Positions 16,953 to 28,375 of a stretch of DNA of 64,000 bases are shown piece by piece. The position numbers and the translations under genes were made by a program. A model generated the notes under the pieces. That model was not told where the DNA came from and searched no databases. It saw only the letters and a list, made by a program, of their open reading frames with translations. The DNA comes from an uncultured Desulfobacter sp. GTDB taxonomy: Bacteria > Desulfobacterota > Desulfobacteria > Desulfobacterales > Desulfobacteraceae. The stretch covers positions 186,001 to 250,000 of the forward strand of contig NZ_OY762229.1 in NCBI RefSeq assembly GCF_963665355.1, read 5' to 3'. Numbering within the stretch: the first letter of the stretch is position 1; every line of letters begins with the position of its first letter.

Positions 16953-19900
16953 ATGCCCGATATAGGACAAATAAAAAACCTTATCACCTATCTGGTCATA
17001 CTCGCACTTTTTACGCTTCCTTGGCAGGTTTGGGCAAAATCTCTGCCCGGCCTTACAGACAAAGAGGTTCAGTGGCTCACAGCGCATCCCCGAATTCAAA
17101 TCGGCGTCATGGACGCCTGGCCGCCCATGGACTTTATTGACAGCACAGGTGTCCCGGCCGGTATCGGCGTTGATTATATCCAGGCAATGAACGCCTTACT
17201 GGGGGGGCGCCTGACAGTGGTGCCGGGTCCTTTTGCAAAAAATCTGGAAAAAGTGATCCGGGGTGAACTGGATGCCGTCATGGACATCACCCCCCGGCCT
17301 GACAGGCAAAAAATTTTAAATTTTACAAGCCAGTATCTGAACATTCCCCATGTCATTGTGGGCCCAAGGAACGGAGCGTATTATGGATCTGAAAACGAAC
17401 TGGCACAAAAGACTGTGGCCCTGGAAAAGGGTTTTTACAATGTCACCTATTTCAGGCGGAATTATCCAGATGTTAAAATAAAAATCTACCCTGATACCGC
17501 CCTGGCCCTGGATGCCGTGGCCAGGGGGGAAGCGGATGCCTATGCAGGCAACCGGGCTGTTGCGGCTTATATTATGGAAAAGGAAGTGATGGCCACACTG
17601 AAGTTCCATGGCAGACTGAACAAACCCGGGTCCGTGCTTGCCATCGGGACACCCAAAAACCTGCCGGAACTTACGGCGATCCTTGAAAAAACCTTGAATG
17701 CCATCCCTGATTCCCAAAAACAATCCATCATCAGTCACTACGTCAGCCCATCCGGCAAACCCCAATCCCCTACCGCACCGGTCGAAACCATCACATTAAA
17801 AACCCTTGGCATGCTGATTGCCATTTTTTCAGGCACCATCCTTCTTATGCTGCTGATCCTTTCCCGGGTGATGCGACAGAAACGGGCGGCGGCTCTATTC
17901 GGCACCACTTTGTTCCGCAGCCTGATTGTTGCGGGACTATCTGTCTTTGTGCTGACAATCTCGGGTTTGGGATGGGGGCTGATGGAGAACACCCGAAATT
18001 CCACAATAAAAGACATGGCCGCCCACCTGCGCCTTCTGCTGGCTTTAACCCAGGACCGGACAGATATGTGGCTTACGGATCGAAGGAGATCCATATGTCA
18101 CCTGGGCACCCAGCCGACGCTTGTGGCCATTACCCGGCAGTTGCTATGGGACTATGACGCAAAAAAACAGATGACGGCATCCCTGGTCCAGGCAGATGCC
18201 CGGACCTTTTTTGCCGCCAACAGACAAGGATTTTCCTACACCGGTTTTTGCATTATCAGCCCGGACCGTTTGGTCATCAGCTCCCACGACAATGCACAGA
18301 TCGGAACGCAACATCCGGCAACCATGGAATACCCGGGCCGCCTGGAAAGGGCCTTTTCGGGAGAAACCCTTTTCATTCCCCCGACGACAACAGCCGGTAA
18401 CAGCAGTGAATCAAAAACAAAATCCGACATGCTGGTCATCAGTCCGGTGGTCACCCCGGAAAATGATATCATCGCCGTTATCGCGCTTATGTTCGACGCC
18501 CGAAAAAATCTGGCACAATTTACGCGATCTCCGGGCCGCTGGGCCACAGACGACATCTATGCCTTTGACCGGACCGGCAGGATGATCACCCCCAGCCGTT
18601 TCGATGATCAGCTCAAGGAGATCGGACTATTAAAACCAAATGAGTCAAGTGCGTTGACATTATACCTCAGAAATCCGGGCGGGGATATGACCCGGGGGTT
18701 TCACCCCAGAGTGCCGCGCCCTGAACAGCCCCTGACCCATATGGCAGAACATGCCATACAGCTTCGCAGCCAGATGGCAGGCCAGTACATTGTACAAAGG
18801 GACTTGCCAATAAAAGAAAACATGCAGGGATATCTGGATTACAGGGGGGTACCGGTGTTCGGTGCCTGGCTGTGGAATCCGGACCTGGACCTGGGCATTA
18901 CGGCAGAGATAGACATTGAAGAGGCCATGGCCGGATTTCATAAAATCCGATTGGCCGTTTTTATCATTCTCGGGGTTACCCTGGTGCTCTCTGTATTGTC
19001 CGTTCTTCTGGTCCTGGTCCTGGGAGACCGCACCCGAAAAACCCTTGAAGCTGCAAAAGAAGAACTTGAGGAAAAAGTGGGAGAGCGCACTCTGGAACTT
19101 AAAGAGAACCAGGAACTGTTTTCGGCTTTGCTGGAATCGGCACCGGATCCCATGTTGGCCTGTGATGAAGACGGCAAAATAGTTCTGATCAACTCCCAAA
19201 CCGAGCTGTTGCTGGGGTATGAACGGTCCGAACTTCTGGGCGCAGGTGTGGACATGCTGCTTCCGGAACAGGCAGACACCTGTATGCAGGAGGTGAAGTC
19301 CCAATTTCTCAGCGCCAGGGATACCAGAAGAAAAATGGGATTCAGCATAGAGCAAACGGCCCGTGCAAAAAACGGGAATCTTATTCCCGTGGAGATCAGC
19401 TTAAGTCCCATACAAAGCAGGTCCGGCCTGTTAGTGATCTCGTCCCTGAGAGATATCTCCGAGCGCAAAGCAGTAGAGGAAGCCCTGAATGCATCAAAGG
19501 AAAACCTGCGGCGAATTCTGGACAACAGCCCTGTGGCCATCACATCGTCAACCCGGGGGGTGATTGGGTTCTGCAATCCCAAATTTGTGGAGATGTTTGG
19601 CGTGAAAGAGGGAGAACAATATTCCCATCTCTATGTCAATCCTGAGAAGCGGGACGAGCTGGTGAAAAGATTGAGCCCAGACCAGCCGGTGCTCAATCAG
19701 GAACTTCAGATGTACAGCGCCACAGGGGGCATCCTGGATGTCATGGTCAGCTTTCTTGCGCGCAACAACGGCGAACAGGGGATTATGGCATGGATGATGG
19801 ATATCACGGAGCGAAAAAAAGCCGTGCAACAAATCATAACTGCCAAGGACATGGCAGAAGAAGCCACCCGGGCCAAATCTGATTTCCTGGCCAACATGAG

Positions 19901-22097
19901 CCATGAAATCCGCACCCCCATGAATGCGATCCTTGGCATGAGCCATTTGACCCTGAAAACACAATTGAATCCCAAACAGCGGAACTACATTGAAAAAATG
20001 CACCAGTCAGCCCTCAATCTTCTGGGCATCATCAATGATATTCTTGACTTTTCCAAAATCGAAGCCGGCAAACTGACCATCGAAAAGATTGATTTTAACC
20101 TCAACGAAATCCTGCACAACCTGTCGGGGCTGGTGTCTGCCAAAACCCGGGAAAAGGGTCTGGAACTGATATTCAACATGGAGAGGAACCTGCCGGTTCT
20201 TCTTAGGGGAGATCCCCTGAGATTAGGACAGATTCTGCTTAATCTGGCCAATAATGCCGTTAAATTCACCGAAACAGGGGAAATTGAAATCTGCATTTTC
20301 GGGGTCGACGTTCAGCCCCATGAAGCCATGCTTAAGTTTGAAGTACGGGATACAGGCATTGGCTTAAATCAGGCCCAGCAGGCCAATCTGTTTCTATCCT
20401 TTCACCAGGCAGACACCTCCACCACACGGCGTTACGGTGGGTCCGGGCTCGGCCTTTCCATCTGCAAAAAGCTAAGTGAAATGATGGGTGGCACCATCGG
20501 GGTCACCAGCCAGACGGGCAAAGGTTCCACATTCTGGTTCACAGCCAGATTTGACAGAACTGATATGGAAACACCGACACAGTTTATCCCCGACGCATTA
20601 AATGGCCTGAAAACCCTTGTGGTGGACGACAATCAGACCTTTTGCCATGTCATGGCAGGTTATCTGGAGGCATTCTCTTTCCATGTGGAGAGTGCGTTTT
20701 CAGGCCGTGCCGCCCTGGAGATGGTCAAAGCGGCAGAACAGGAGCAGAACGGCCAATATGATTTAATACTCATGGACCGGCAGATGCCGGATATGGACGG
20801 CATTGAGACAGCCCGGCATATTATCCAGGATGCAGGACTGAAAAGCAGACCCCCAATCATCATGGTGACGGGCAATGACCGGCAGGATGTGACGGAGCAG
20901 GCCGGCAAACTGGGCATAAAAACCATTCTTCTCAAGCCGCTGACGCCGTCCATGCTCTTTGACGGAGTCATGGCGGCCTTTGGCCGGCGAGAATCAGATG
21001 CGGTCAACCACATGGTCAAACGATCGGAAAACCTGCCGAAAAATTTTGACGATATCCGGGGCGCCAGACTGCTGCTGGTGGAAGACAATGAAATAAATCA
21101 GGAACTGGCTGTGGAACTGCTTGAACAGGAGGGTTTTTTTGTTGAGGTGGCGGATAACGGACAAATCGCAGTGGAAATGGTGTCCGCCAAAGCCTTTGAT
21201 GCCGTGCTCATGGATCTGCAGATGCCGGTAATGGATGGACGGACTGCCACCCGGCACATTCGCACTCTTAATCTTGGGGCGGGACAGCCGCCCATCATTG
21301 CCATGACCGCCGACGCCATGAGTGGTGTCAAAGAGGAGGTCCTGGCCATCGGAATGAATGATTACGTGACCAAACCCATTAATCCGTCAGAATTTTTCAA
21401 GGTCCTGGTCAAATGGATAACGCCAGGCAAGCGGGAAAGCAAAAAACCAAACACCGGTGCTGGACAAGCCGACGAACCGGGCCTTCCCGTCTTAAAAGGC
21501 ATTGATTCGGCCCAGGGACTGGCCAGGATGGGTCAAAAAAAAGAGCGCTACATCAGAATACTTGCAAAATTTCATTGTGAAAACCAGGATACAATAGCCG
21601 CACTTGAGAAAGCAATCCAGGCCCAGGATCAGTCAACCGCCGTCCGCATCGCCCATACCGTTAAAGGACTTGCCGGCACCATCGGCGCCCAGGCGCTTCA
21701 GACGGCTGCCGCGGCTCTGGAAGCCGGTCTGATATCGGACCTGGATTCAAATCAAAATAAAACACTGCACCGAAACTTTAACATGGAACTTGGGACGGTT
21801 TTAAAATCCCTGTCCCACCTGCCCGGGGCAGATGACCCCCCAAGTGCCCCAGGATCCCGCAAAACCGGCGAGCCCGGGCAGTTATTGCAACTCCTCCAGG
21901 CCCTTGCCCCCCACATCGGCATACACCAGCCCAAACCTGCAAAAAAGGTGCTTGAAAAAATCAATGAATTTGCCTGGCCCGGGCAATACAGAACAGGGAT
22001 TGATGAACTAAACACCATGGTCGGCAAATACAGGTTCAAGGAGGCCGAAGCTGTTTTAGAATCGTTGATATCCGAGCTGTCTGCATTCAATGGCTGA
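16953..22097 (+). CDS. Membrane hybrid histidine kinase: solute-binding domain, extracytoplasmic sensor, two PAS, two REC, Hpt
   Basis: 1714 residues. Signal peptide, solute-binding domain family 3 (about 30-270), membrane helix (about 288-308), a second helix (about 322-345), an extracytoplasmic Cache-like region (about 350-660) and a third helix (about 668-692). Then a coiled coil, two PAS domains (about 725-850 and 855-965), HisKA with His984 ([10 protein letters not shown]), HATPase (GSGLGLSICKKL), receivers with Asp1275 and Asp1421, and Hpt with His1568. The start at 16953 has AAAGGA 8 nt upstream. ATG 16923 overlaps the previous stop but lies too close to its purine run. Confidence 0.9.
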   Translation: MPDIGQIKNLITYLVILALFTLPWQVWAKSLPGLTDKEVQWLTAHPRIQIGVMDAWPPMDFIDSTGVPAGIGVDYIQAMNALLGGRLTVVPGPFAKNLEKVIRGELDAVMDITPRPDRQKILNFTSQYLNIPHVIVGPRNGAYYGSENELAQKTVALEKGFYNVTYFRRNYPDVKIKIYPDTALALDAVARGEADAYAGNRAVAAYIMEKEVMATLKFHGRLNKPGSVLAIGTPKNLPELTAILEKTLNAIPDSQKQSIISHYVSPSGKPQSPTAPVETITLKTLGMLIAIFSGTILLMLLILSRVMRQKRAAALFGTTLFRSLIVAGLSVFVLTISGLGWGLMENTRNSTIKDMAAHLRLLLALTQDRTDMWLTDRRRSICHLGTQPTLVAITRQLLWDYDAKKQMTASLVQADARTFFAANRQGFSYTGFCIISPDRLVISSHDNAQIGTQHPATMEYPGRLERAFSGETLFIPPTTTAGNSSESKTKSDMLVISPVVTPENDIIAVIALMFDARKNLAQFTRSPGRWATDDIYAFDRTGRMITPSRFDDQLKEIGLLKPNESSALTLYLRNPGGDMTRGFHPRVPRPEQPLTHMAEHAIQLRSQMAGQYIVQRDLPIKENMQGYLDYRGVPVFGAWLWNPDLDLGITAEIDIEEAMAGFHKIRLAVFIILGVTLVLSVLSVLLVLVLGDRTRKTLEAAKEELEEKVGERTLELKENQELFSALLESAPDPMLACDEDGKIVLINSQTELLLGYERSELLGAGVDMLLPEQADTCMQEVKSQFLSARDTRRKMGFSIEQTARAKNGNLIPVEISLSPIQSRSGLLVISSLRDISERKAVEEALNASKENLRRILDNSPVAITSSTRGVIGFCNPKFVEMFGVKEGEQYSHLYVNPEKRDELVKRLSPDQPVLNQELQMYSATGGILDVMVSFLARNNGEQGIMAWMMDITERKKAVQQIITAKDMAEEATRAKSDFLANMSHEIRTPMNAILGMSHLTLKTQLNPKQRNYIEKMHQSALNLLGIINDILDFSKIEAGKLTIEKIDFNLNEILHNLSGLVSAKTREKGLELIFNMERNLPVLLRGDPLRLGQILLNLANNAVKFTETGEIEICIFGVDVQPHEAMLKFEVRDTGIGLNQAQQANLFLSFHQADTSTTRRYGGSGLGLSICKKLSEMMGGTIGVTSQTGKGSTFWFTARFDRTDMETPTQFIPDALNGLKTLVVDDNQTFCHVMAGYLEAFSFHVESAFSGRAALEMVKAAEQEQNGQYDLILMDRQMPDMDGIETARHIIQDAGLKSRPPIIMVTGNDRQDVTEQAGKLGIKTILLKPLTPSMLFDGVMAAFGRRESDAVNHMVKRSENLPKNFDDIRGARLLLVEDNEINQELAVELLEQEGFFVEVADNGQIAVEMVSAKAFDAVLMDLQMPVMDGRTATRHIRTLNLGAGQPPIIAMTADAMSGVKEEVLAIGMNDYVTKPINPSEFFKVLVKWITPGKRESKKPNTGAGQADEPGLPVLKGIDSAQGLARMGQKKERYIRILAKFHCENQDTIAALEKAIQAQDQSTAVRIAHTVKGLAGTIGAQALQTAAAALEAGLISDLDSNQNKTLHRNFNMELGTVLKSLSHLPGADDPPSAPGSRKTGEPGQLLQLLQALAPHIGIHQPKPAKKVLEKINEFAWPGQYRTGIDELNTMVGKYRFKEAEAVLESLISELSAFNG

Positions 22098-22228
22098 AGA
22101 TATGGATAAACTGACGCAAAACAGTATTCCGGGAGTGAGACCTCTCATCCTCAATTTTTAATTGTACAATCAGATGAATTCAAATAAAGTAGTGAATATT
22201 ATTTTATATCGTCATTGGGGAACAAATT

Positions 22229-23257
22229 ATGACACAGGGTTCCGATAAACCTACGATTCTCATTGTTGATGATGTCCCGGACAACATTACCGTTTTGTCC
22301 AGCATCCTGGTTGACTACAACTTGAAAGCGGCAAACAACGGTGCCAAAGCCCTGGAAATCGCATCGCGCTTCAAACCGGACATTATTCTGCTTGACATCA
22401 TGATGCCTGAAATGGACGGCTATACCGTGTGCATGCGACTGAAGCGTGATTTTAAGACCAAAGACATCCCTGTCATATTTGTCACGGCAATGGATGAGGT
22501 GTCGGACGAGGCCCGGGGCTTTGAACTGGGTGCGGTCGATTACATCATAAAACCCGTCAGTCCCCCCATTGTCCGGGCAAGGGTGAAAACACACCTTCAC
22601 CTGTACGATCAAAACAGGGCACTGGAGCACCTGGTCCATGAACGGACAAAAGCGCTGAACAAAAGCAGGCTTGAAATCATCCGCAGATTAGGCCTTGCCG
22701 CGGAATACAAAGATAACGAAACAGGCATGCACGTCATCCGTATGAGTTATTACTGCAAAGTCATGGCAACGGCAATGGGAATGGGTAACGCAGAGGCTGA
22801 ACTGTTATTACACGCCTCACCCATGCACGACATCGGCAAAATCGGCATTCCGGACAGTATCCTCAGCAAGCCGGGGAAACTGGATGCCAAAGAAAGAGCC
22901 ATCATGGAAACCCACACGGAGATCGGGGCCCGGATTATCGGGGAACATGACAGTGCGCTTTTGGATATGGCACGGACAGTGGCGCTGACCCACCATGAGA
23001 AATGGGACGGTACAGGCTATCCCCGGGGGCTTAAGGGAGAGGATATCCCCCTTGTGGGCCGTATCGTAGCTATTGCGGATGTCTTTGACGCCCTTGTCAG
23101 CAACCGGCCCTATAAAAAAGCGTGGCCCGTTGAAAAAGCTGTGGCCCTTATCAAAGAAGAGTCGGGGAAACATTTTGACCCCGGGGTGGTGAATGTGTTT
23201 GTGGCGAACCTGGATGAGATACTATACCTTTCTAAATTGAATGCAGACCCGGATTAG
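22229..23257 (+). CDS. Response regulator with HD-GYP c-di-GMP phosphodiesterase domain
   Basis: 342 residues with the same layout as the HD-GYP protein at 15827: receiver (1-125, Asp56 in IILLDIMMPEMDG) and HD-GYP domain (about 150-340) with HDIGK and HHEKWDGTGYP intact. It sits between two giant hybrid kinases and is probably the output of one of them. The 131-nt gap before it contains a possible promoter (TTGTAC, 17 nt, TAAAGT at 22162-22190), so it may also be transcribed separately from the upstream run. Confidence 0.92.
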   Translation: MTQGSDKPTILIVDDVPDNITVLSSILVDYNLKAANNGAKALEIASRFKPDIILLDIMMPEMDGYTVCMRLKRDFKTKDIPVIFVTAMDEVSDEARGFELGAVDYIIKPVSPPIVRARVKTHLHLYDQNRALEHLVHERTKALNKSRLEIIRRLGLAAEYKDNETGMHVIRMSYYCKVMATAMGMGNAEAELLLHASPMHDIGKIGIPDSILSKPGKLDAKERAIMETHTEIGARIIGEHDSALLDMARTVALTHHEKWDGTGYPRGLKGEDIPLVGRIVAIADVFDALVSNRPYKKAWPVEKAVALIKEESGKHFDPGVVNVFVANLDEILYLSKLNADPD

Positions 23258-23316
23258 CCTTTTGATGCAGATCGCGCTAAAAAAAGTACGACACCAAACT
23301 AAACACAAGGAGTATC

Positions 23317-26300
23317 GTGAAGCTTCGTAACTTTTCCAGATTGTCCGTACTTGCTGTGGTTGTTTTTTTTATCCTGTTTCACCTGATTGCTTCGGAATTC
23401 ATCGTCAAAAAAGGATTTCAAACCCTTGAGGATGATCACACACGATTTCTGGTGAACACTGCCGGACGCGCATTGGACCATAATCTTGTGATTCTTGACA
23501 AACTGTTGTTAGACTGGGCCAACTGGGACGATTTGTATGATTTCATGCAGGCCCCGACCCCGGAATTTGTCCAATCCAACCTTCCCATGAGTACATTTGT
23601 TGACCAGTCCCTGGTGTGCGTGATGCTCCGGAACAAAAAAGGAGAAGTGATTTATCAACAAGCCGTTAACCAGAATGCAGAGTTTGACAGTGAACTTGCC
23701 CATAAAATTTTGGGGCAAATCGCAATGAAGTGTCCGTCTCTGGCAGAAAACCAGGACAAACAGTCAGGACTGCTCTTGCTTAACTCCGGTGAACTGGCGA
23801 TGATCGCAAAAAGACCGGTCTTAACCAGCCAGGCCTCAGGGCCGCCCGTGGGAACCATCATGTTTGTCCGTTTTGTATCCCAGGACATACTCAATGAGAT
23901 ATCCTCATTGCTGGGTGTGCAAATTGCCCTGATGCCTCTGGATGAAAAACAGGATATGGCGGCCAAGGCCATGCAATCCCCCGGCAAGGTGTTTATTGAA
24001 CATGAAGGTAAAAACCACTCAGAGGGATTCAACGCTATCCTTGATATCAAGGCTGAGCTTACGGCTCTTATGAAGGTTACTCCAAAGCAGATTCTTTTTC
24101 AACACGGTGAGAAGATAACAAACTATTTTTTCTACGTTTTCACATCTGCTGTTCTGCTGTTCAGTCTTTTGGGATATTTTCTTCTCCATAAAAAAATCCT
24201 GAACCCCCTGGAATCGCTCATGCATCAAATTTCCCGGCGCGATGATCTCTCCGGGAAAGCACCGTCCCTCTTCATCAAGGGGAACGATGAAATCCACGAA
24301 TTGAGCGTCTGTATCAACGACATGGTTGATCACATTGACAAATCAAAACAAGACGTTTTAGAAAAATCTATAAAAATAAGCAAAAACGAACGGTTTCTCA
24401 ACCAGTTGTTCAACTCCATTGAGGCGGGAATTCTACTCGTAGACCCGGACACCAGGATTATTGTTGATATAAATAAATATGCCCAAAAGCTTACAGGGTA
24501 CTCAAGAGATGAGGTTATAGGACATGTGTGCCACAGGCTGACATGTCCGTCCGAGGTAACCCAGTGCCCTCTTCTGGATTTAAAACAACCCAAAGATATG
24601 TCCAAACGAAAACTTCTGCTTAAAGACGGTTCAACCATCCCAATCATGAAATCAGCTGTTTTTATAAACAAAGGAGACCAGTTGCTTTTGCTGGAAACCT
24701 TTGTGGACATCTCCGAGACCGAGTACAACCGCCAGCAACTTGAAAAGGCCAAAAAAGAACTGGAAGATAAAGTCGAAGAGCGCACAGCCTATCTGCGCGG
24801 CATCATTGACACAGCTTTCAACGGCATCATTGTTGTTGACGGCCAGGGGGTTATCAATGAGTTCAGCCCGGCGGCCCAGCAGATATTCGGCTACACCAGA
24901 AAAGAGATTATCGGACAAAGAATTAACATACTGATGCCCGAGCCCTACAGCCGCGAGCATGACAAGTACATTCACAACTACCTTGAAACAGGCGTGGCAA
25001 AAGTAATCGGCAATCAGACGGTGGTCCCGGCACTGAGAAAGGACGGCTCTCAATTCTCAATGGAAATCGCCCTCAATACGGACATTGTTAACGGAGAACC
25101 GATATTTGTGGCCGTCATGAGTGATGTTACAGAACGCATCAAAGTGGAGGAAGCCGTCGCCAAGGAACGTAAACGGCTCAAAGAGATACTGGACACAAGT
25201 CCCGTGGGTGTGGTGATCACCGTTGACGGTGTTGTTAAATTCAGTAACCCCAGCATGACGGAAATGGGTTTCGAGTCCGGTCAAAAAACCATGGGCACCT
25301 ATATTGATCTCCAAAGCAGGACACACCTGCTTGACGAACTTGACAAAAAGGGCGTTGCCTTAAACTTTGAAACCCAGTTTCGAAATAAAAACGGGCATCC
25401 CATTGATGTCCTGATATTTGCATACAACTATAATTATGAAGGCAACCAGGCTATTCTGGGCTGGATTATTGATATTACCCACCGCAAGTCCATGGAAAAC
25501 GAAATCCGGGAAGGACGGACCAAATTCCAAAGACTTGTGGAGGAGCTGGGTGGAAGGTTTGTCGTCTTCAGCCACAAACCGGACGGAGAGATTTTGTTTA
25601 TCAGTGAAGGGGTAAACTCCGTGTTCGGTTTAGACAAAGAGGACGTCCAGGGGAAACGATGGCAGGATGTCATCAACTGGCTTCCCGGAGAGAGGGAAAA
25701 AATGGTGGAGGCCTTCAGGAATTTCCTGCAAAATGATTCTGTCTCCCACGAAACCGAGGCCTCGTTCATACACGCGGATGGAAGCATACGAATGCTGCTC
25801 ATCTCCGAACATGCGGTTACGGATGCCACCGGGCAACTGGTCACCATTGAAGGCATTATGGAAGACATCACCGCCCGTAAAGAAACGGAAAAGGTCCTGG
25901 CCCAGGCCAAGGAGGCGGCCGAAGAGGCCACCAGGGAAAAATCCAATTTTCTGGCAAATATGTCCCATGAAATCCGCACCCCCATGAATGCCATTATCGG
26001 CCTGTCCTATCTGGCCCTGCAAGGAGATCTTGACGATAAACAACGCGGTTACATTGACAAAGTGCACAACTCGGCCGACTACCTTTTAGGCATTCTCAAT
26101 GATATTCTGGATTTTTCCAAAATTGAGGCGGGTAAGCTTGATATGGAGCAGACCAGCTTTTTCCTTGAGGATGTGTTTGACCACATTGGCAGCGTGGTGG
26201 GTCTCAAAGCCCAGGAAGCCGGGCTTGAGCTGATGTTTGACCTGCCCTGCACCCTGCCCACGGCACTTGTGGGAGATCCCCTGAGGCTGGGGCAGGTACT

Positions 26301-28152
26301 GCTCAACCTCGGGAACAATGCAGTGAAGTTTACACCCAAGGGGGAAGTGGTGATCTCCGCACGCGTGGCAGAAGAGAGTGAAAAGGAAGCGACCTTCAAG
26401 TTCGCCATACGCGATACCGGCATCGGCATGACAAAAAAGCAGCAGGGAAAACTCTTCCAGCATTTCAGCCAGGCCGATACCTCCATCACCCGGAAATACG
26501 GCGGGGCCGGACTGGGTCTGGCCATCTCCAAAAAACTGACGGAAATGATGGGGGGCAGGATATGGGTGGAAAGTACACCTGATGCGGGCAGCATATTTTT
26601 CTTCACAGCCTGTTTTGCCAAACAGGCTCAAACAGAAACCCTGATCCGGCATAACAAAAATTCTGCCCCCCTGCATATCCTTGTGGCCGATGACAACGCC
26701 ACGGCACGGTCCATTTTCCTGGAGATGCTGACAGGATTTGGTTTCACGGCAGATCTGGCGGAGAGCCCCGAAGCCGCGCATCGTTTGTTAGAACAGCAAA
26801 ATATTGCCCGGCCCTACGATCTGGCCATTCTGGACTACTCCTTTTCCAATACCAACGGCATTGAAATCGCGCGGACCATGCAGGCCAACGCAACAAGAAC
26901 ACATGCGCCCATGGTTATCCTGGTGACAGCCTACAACAACATGAATATCACCCATGAGGCCAGGGATGTACACATTATAAAAGAAGTTTTAAGCAAACCC
27001 ATCATGCCCTCCACCATGTTTGACGCCATCATGATGGTCAAACAAGGTAAGCTTCGCAGGGAGAGCAGATCAATGCTCCGGCAGGACGAAATAACTCAGC
27101 AAACCGCCAGATTGAAAACCGCCAAGATTTTGATCGTGGAAGACAATGATATCAACCAGGACGTAGCGGCAGACTTGCTGACCAATCACGGCATTGATTA
27201 CAAGATTGCCGAAAACGGACAAGTCGCCTTGGAGATGCTTGAAAAAGACCATTTTGACGGCATTCTCATGGACTGCCAGATGCCGGTGATGGACGGCTAC
27301 ACCGCCACCAGGAAAATCAGAGAGGATAAACGGTTCAAGGACCTTCCCATCATTGCCATGACCGCCAACGTCATGGCCGGAGACAGGGAAAAATCCCTAG
27401 CAGCCGGAATGAATGACCACATAGGCAAGCCCATCAGGATCAAGGAGCTCTTTGAAGCTATGGACAGATGGATCAAACCGGCAATTTCAATGCAGCCCCA
27501 GCCTTCCCGGGAAACTGAAAACAAATTGGGCAACATTCCGGGTATAGACACCACCGCGGGCCTGGAGACCGTCCAGGGCAATCATGAACTTTATCTCAGA
27601 ATGTTAGATAAATTTTTCAATCGTTACCGTGAGTTCGAAAAAGAGTTCATTGCCGCCAGACAGGATAAAGATGAAACCGCGCCCATGAGATGCGCACACA
27701 CCCTTAAAGGATTAGCCGCCAATATCGGTGCCCTCGGTATCAGGGAAAAAGCAGCCATCCTTGAATCGGCCTGCAGAGATCATCAACCGGAACAGGAGAT
27801 CAACACACACCTTCGGGACATCGTTCAGGCGCTCTCCCGGATAATGGATAAATTGCCTGCATCTGAAGCGTCCAGCACCTCTGTGGCTGTGGAAGTCACG
27901 AGGACCGCAGATATCATCCCCATGCCGGAAAGAACCGTTAATTTCATTAAGACGCTGGCCCGGATGATTGATGAATCAGACATCGGGGCATTACGGATTG
28001 TGGCTGAGATGCAGGACGTCCCCGGTATAGAAAACTCTTCACAATATGACCAATATGCTCAAATAATGACTGCAGTGACCAGAGCTCTGGAGGATTACGA
28101 TTTTGATCTTGCCAAAAAACATATTAATGAACTTGATCATCTGATTTCATAA
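23317..28152 (+). CDS. Membrane hybrid histidine kinase: CHASE4, HAMP, four PAS, two REC, Hpt
   Basis: 1611 residues. Membrane helix (about 8-28), periplasmic CHASE4-type sensor (about 35-255, with [14 protein letters not shown]), second helix (about 268-292) and HAMP (to about 345). Then four PAS domains (about 360-480, 490-615, 620-730 and 735-860). The first PAS has the cysteine pattern C-C-CPLLDL. HisKA has His884, HATPase has [12 protein letters not shown], the receivers have Asp1173 and Asp1319, and Hpt has His1461. The first receiver keeps its Asp, but the usual MPGMDG is replaced by SFSNTNG. The GTG start has AAGGAG 4 nt upstream. Last gene of the co-directional block. Confidence 0.9.
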   Translation: MKLRNFSRLSVLAVVVFFILFHLIASEFIVKKGFQTLEDDHTRFLVNTAGRALDHNLVILDKLLLDWANWDDLYDFMQAPTPEFVQSNLPMSTFVDQSLVCVMLRNKKGEVIYQQAVNQNAEFDSELAHKILGQIAMKCPSLAENQDKQSGLLLLNSGELAMIAKRPVLTSQASGPPVGTIMFVRFVSQDILNEISSLLGVQIALMPLDEKQDMAAKAMQSPGKVFIEHEGKNHSEGFNAILDIKAELTALMKVTPKQILFQHGEKITNYFFYVFTSAVLLFSLLGYFLLHKKILNPLESLMHQISRRDDLSGKAPSLFIKGNDEIHELSVCINDMVDHIDKSKQDVLEKSIKISKNERFLNQLFNSIEAGILLVDPDTRIIVDINKYAQKLTGYSRDEVIGHVCHRLTCPSEVTQCPLLDLKQPKDMSKRKLLLKDGSTIPIMKSAVFINKGDQLLLLETFVDISETEYNRQQLEKAKKELEDKVEERTAYLRGIIDTAFNGIIVVDGQGVINEFSPAAQQIFGYTRKEIIGQRINILMPEPYSREHDKYIHNYLETGVAKVIGNQTVVPALRKDGSQFSMEIALNTDIVNGEPIFVAVMSDVTERIKVEEAVAKERKRLKEILDTSPVGVVITVDGVVKFSNPSMTEMGFESGQKTMGTYIDLQSRTHLLDELDKKGVALNFETQFRNKNGHPIDVLIFAYNYNYEGNQAILGWIIDITHRKSMENEIREGRTKFQRLVEELGGRFVVFSHKPDGEILFISEGVNSVFGLDKEDVQGKRWQDVINWLPGEREKMVEAFRNFLQNDSVSHETEASFIHADGSIRMLLISEHAVTDATGQLVTIEGIMEDITARKETEKVLAQAKEAAEEATREKSNFLANMSHEIRTPMNAIIGLSYLALQGDLDDKQRGYIDKVHNSADYLLGILNDILDFSKIEAGKLDMEQTSFFLEDVFDHIGSVVGLKAQEAGLELMFDLPCTLPTALVGDPLRLGQVLLNLGNNAVKFTPKGEVVISARVAEESEKEATFKFAIRDTGIGMTKKQQGKLFQHFSQADTSITRKYGGAGLGLAISKKLTEMMGGRIWVESTPDAGSIFFFTACFAKQAQTETLIRHNKNSAPLHILVADDNATARSIFLEMLTGFGFTADLAESPEAAHRLLEQQNIARPYDLAILDYSFSNTNGIEIARTMQANATRTHAPMVILVTAYNNMNITHEARDVHIIKEVLSKPIMPSTMFDAIMMVKQGKLRRESRSMLRQDEITQQTARLKTAKILIVEDNDINQDVAADLLTNHGIDYKIAENGQVALEMLEKDHFDGILMDCQMPVMDGYTATRKIREDKRFKDLPIIAMTANVMAGDREKSLAAGMNDHIGKPIRIKELFEAMDRWIKPAISMQPQPSRETENKLGNIPGIDTTAGLETVQGNHELYLRMLDKFFNRYREFEKEFIAARQDKDETAPMRCAHTLKGLAANIGALGIREKAAILESACRDHQPEQEINTHLRDIVQALSRIMDKLPASEASSTSVAVEVTRTADIIPMPERTVNFIKTLARMIDESDIGALRIVAEMQDVPGIENSSQYDQYAQIMTAVTRALEDYDFDLAKKHINELDHLIS

Positions 28153-28156
28153 AGTC

Positions 28157-28291
28157 TTAGACTACGGCCTGCGACACAACAAAGTCATAGTATGGCTCGC
28201 TTTTATACAAAATTTTAAGATAGTTCTGATATTCAAGATACACGCTCTCCTTGACGGCACCGGCGTCATAGGCGCCAATGATCACACTATT
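28157..28291 (-). pseudogene. Remnant of a PhnD-like periplasmic binding domain
   Basis: About 44 codons (GAYDAGAVKESVYLEYQ, then LKILYKSEPYYDF) match the C-terminal part of phosphate/phosphonate-type binding domains, which end in a similar DAGAVK...LY.S.P pattern. No N-terminal part exists: the sequence upstream on this strand is the end of the GGDEF-EAL gene. It is probably debris of a deleted sensor or transporter gene. Confidence 0.5.
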
Positions 28292-28375
28292 GAAAAAAAA
28301 ACACACCGGAAGAAACCGTGTATGCAGTAATGGATGAGATAAAACCGGAAGAACAAGCCAAAAGAACAAGTTTGA

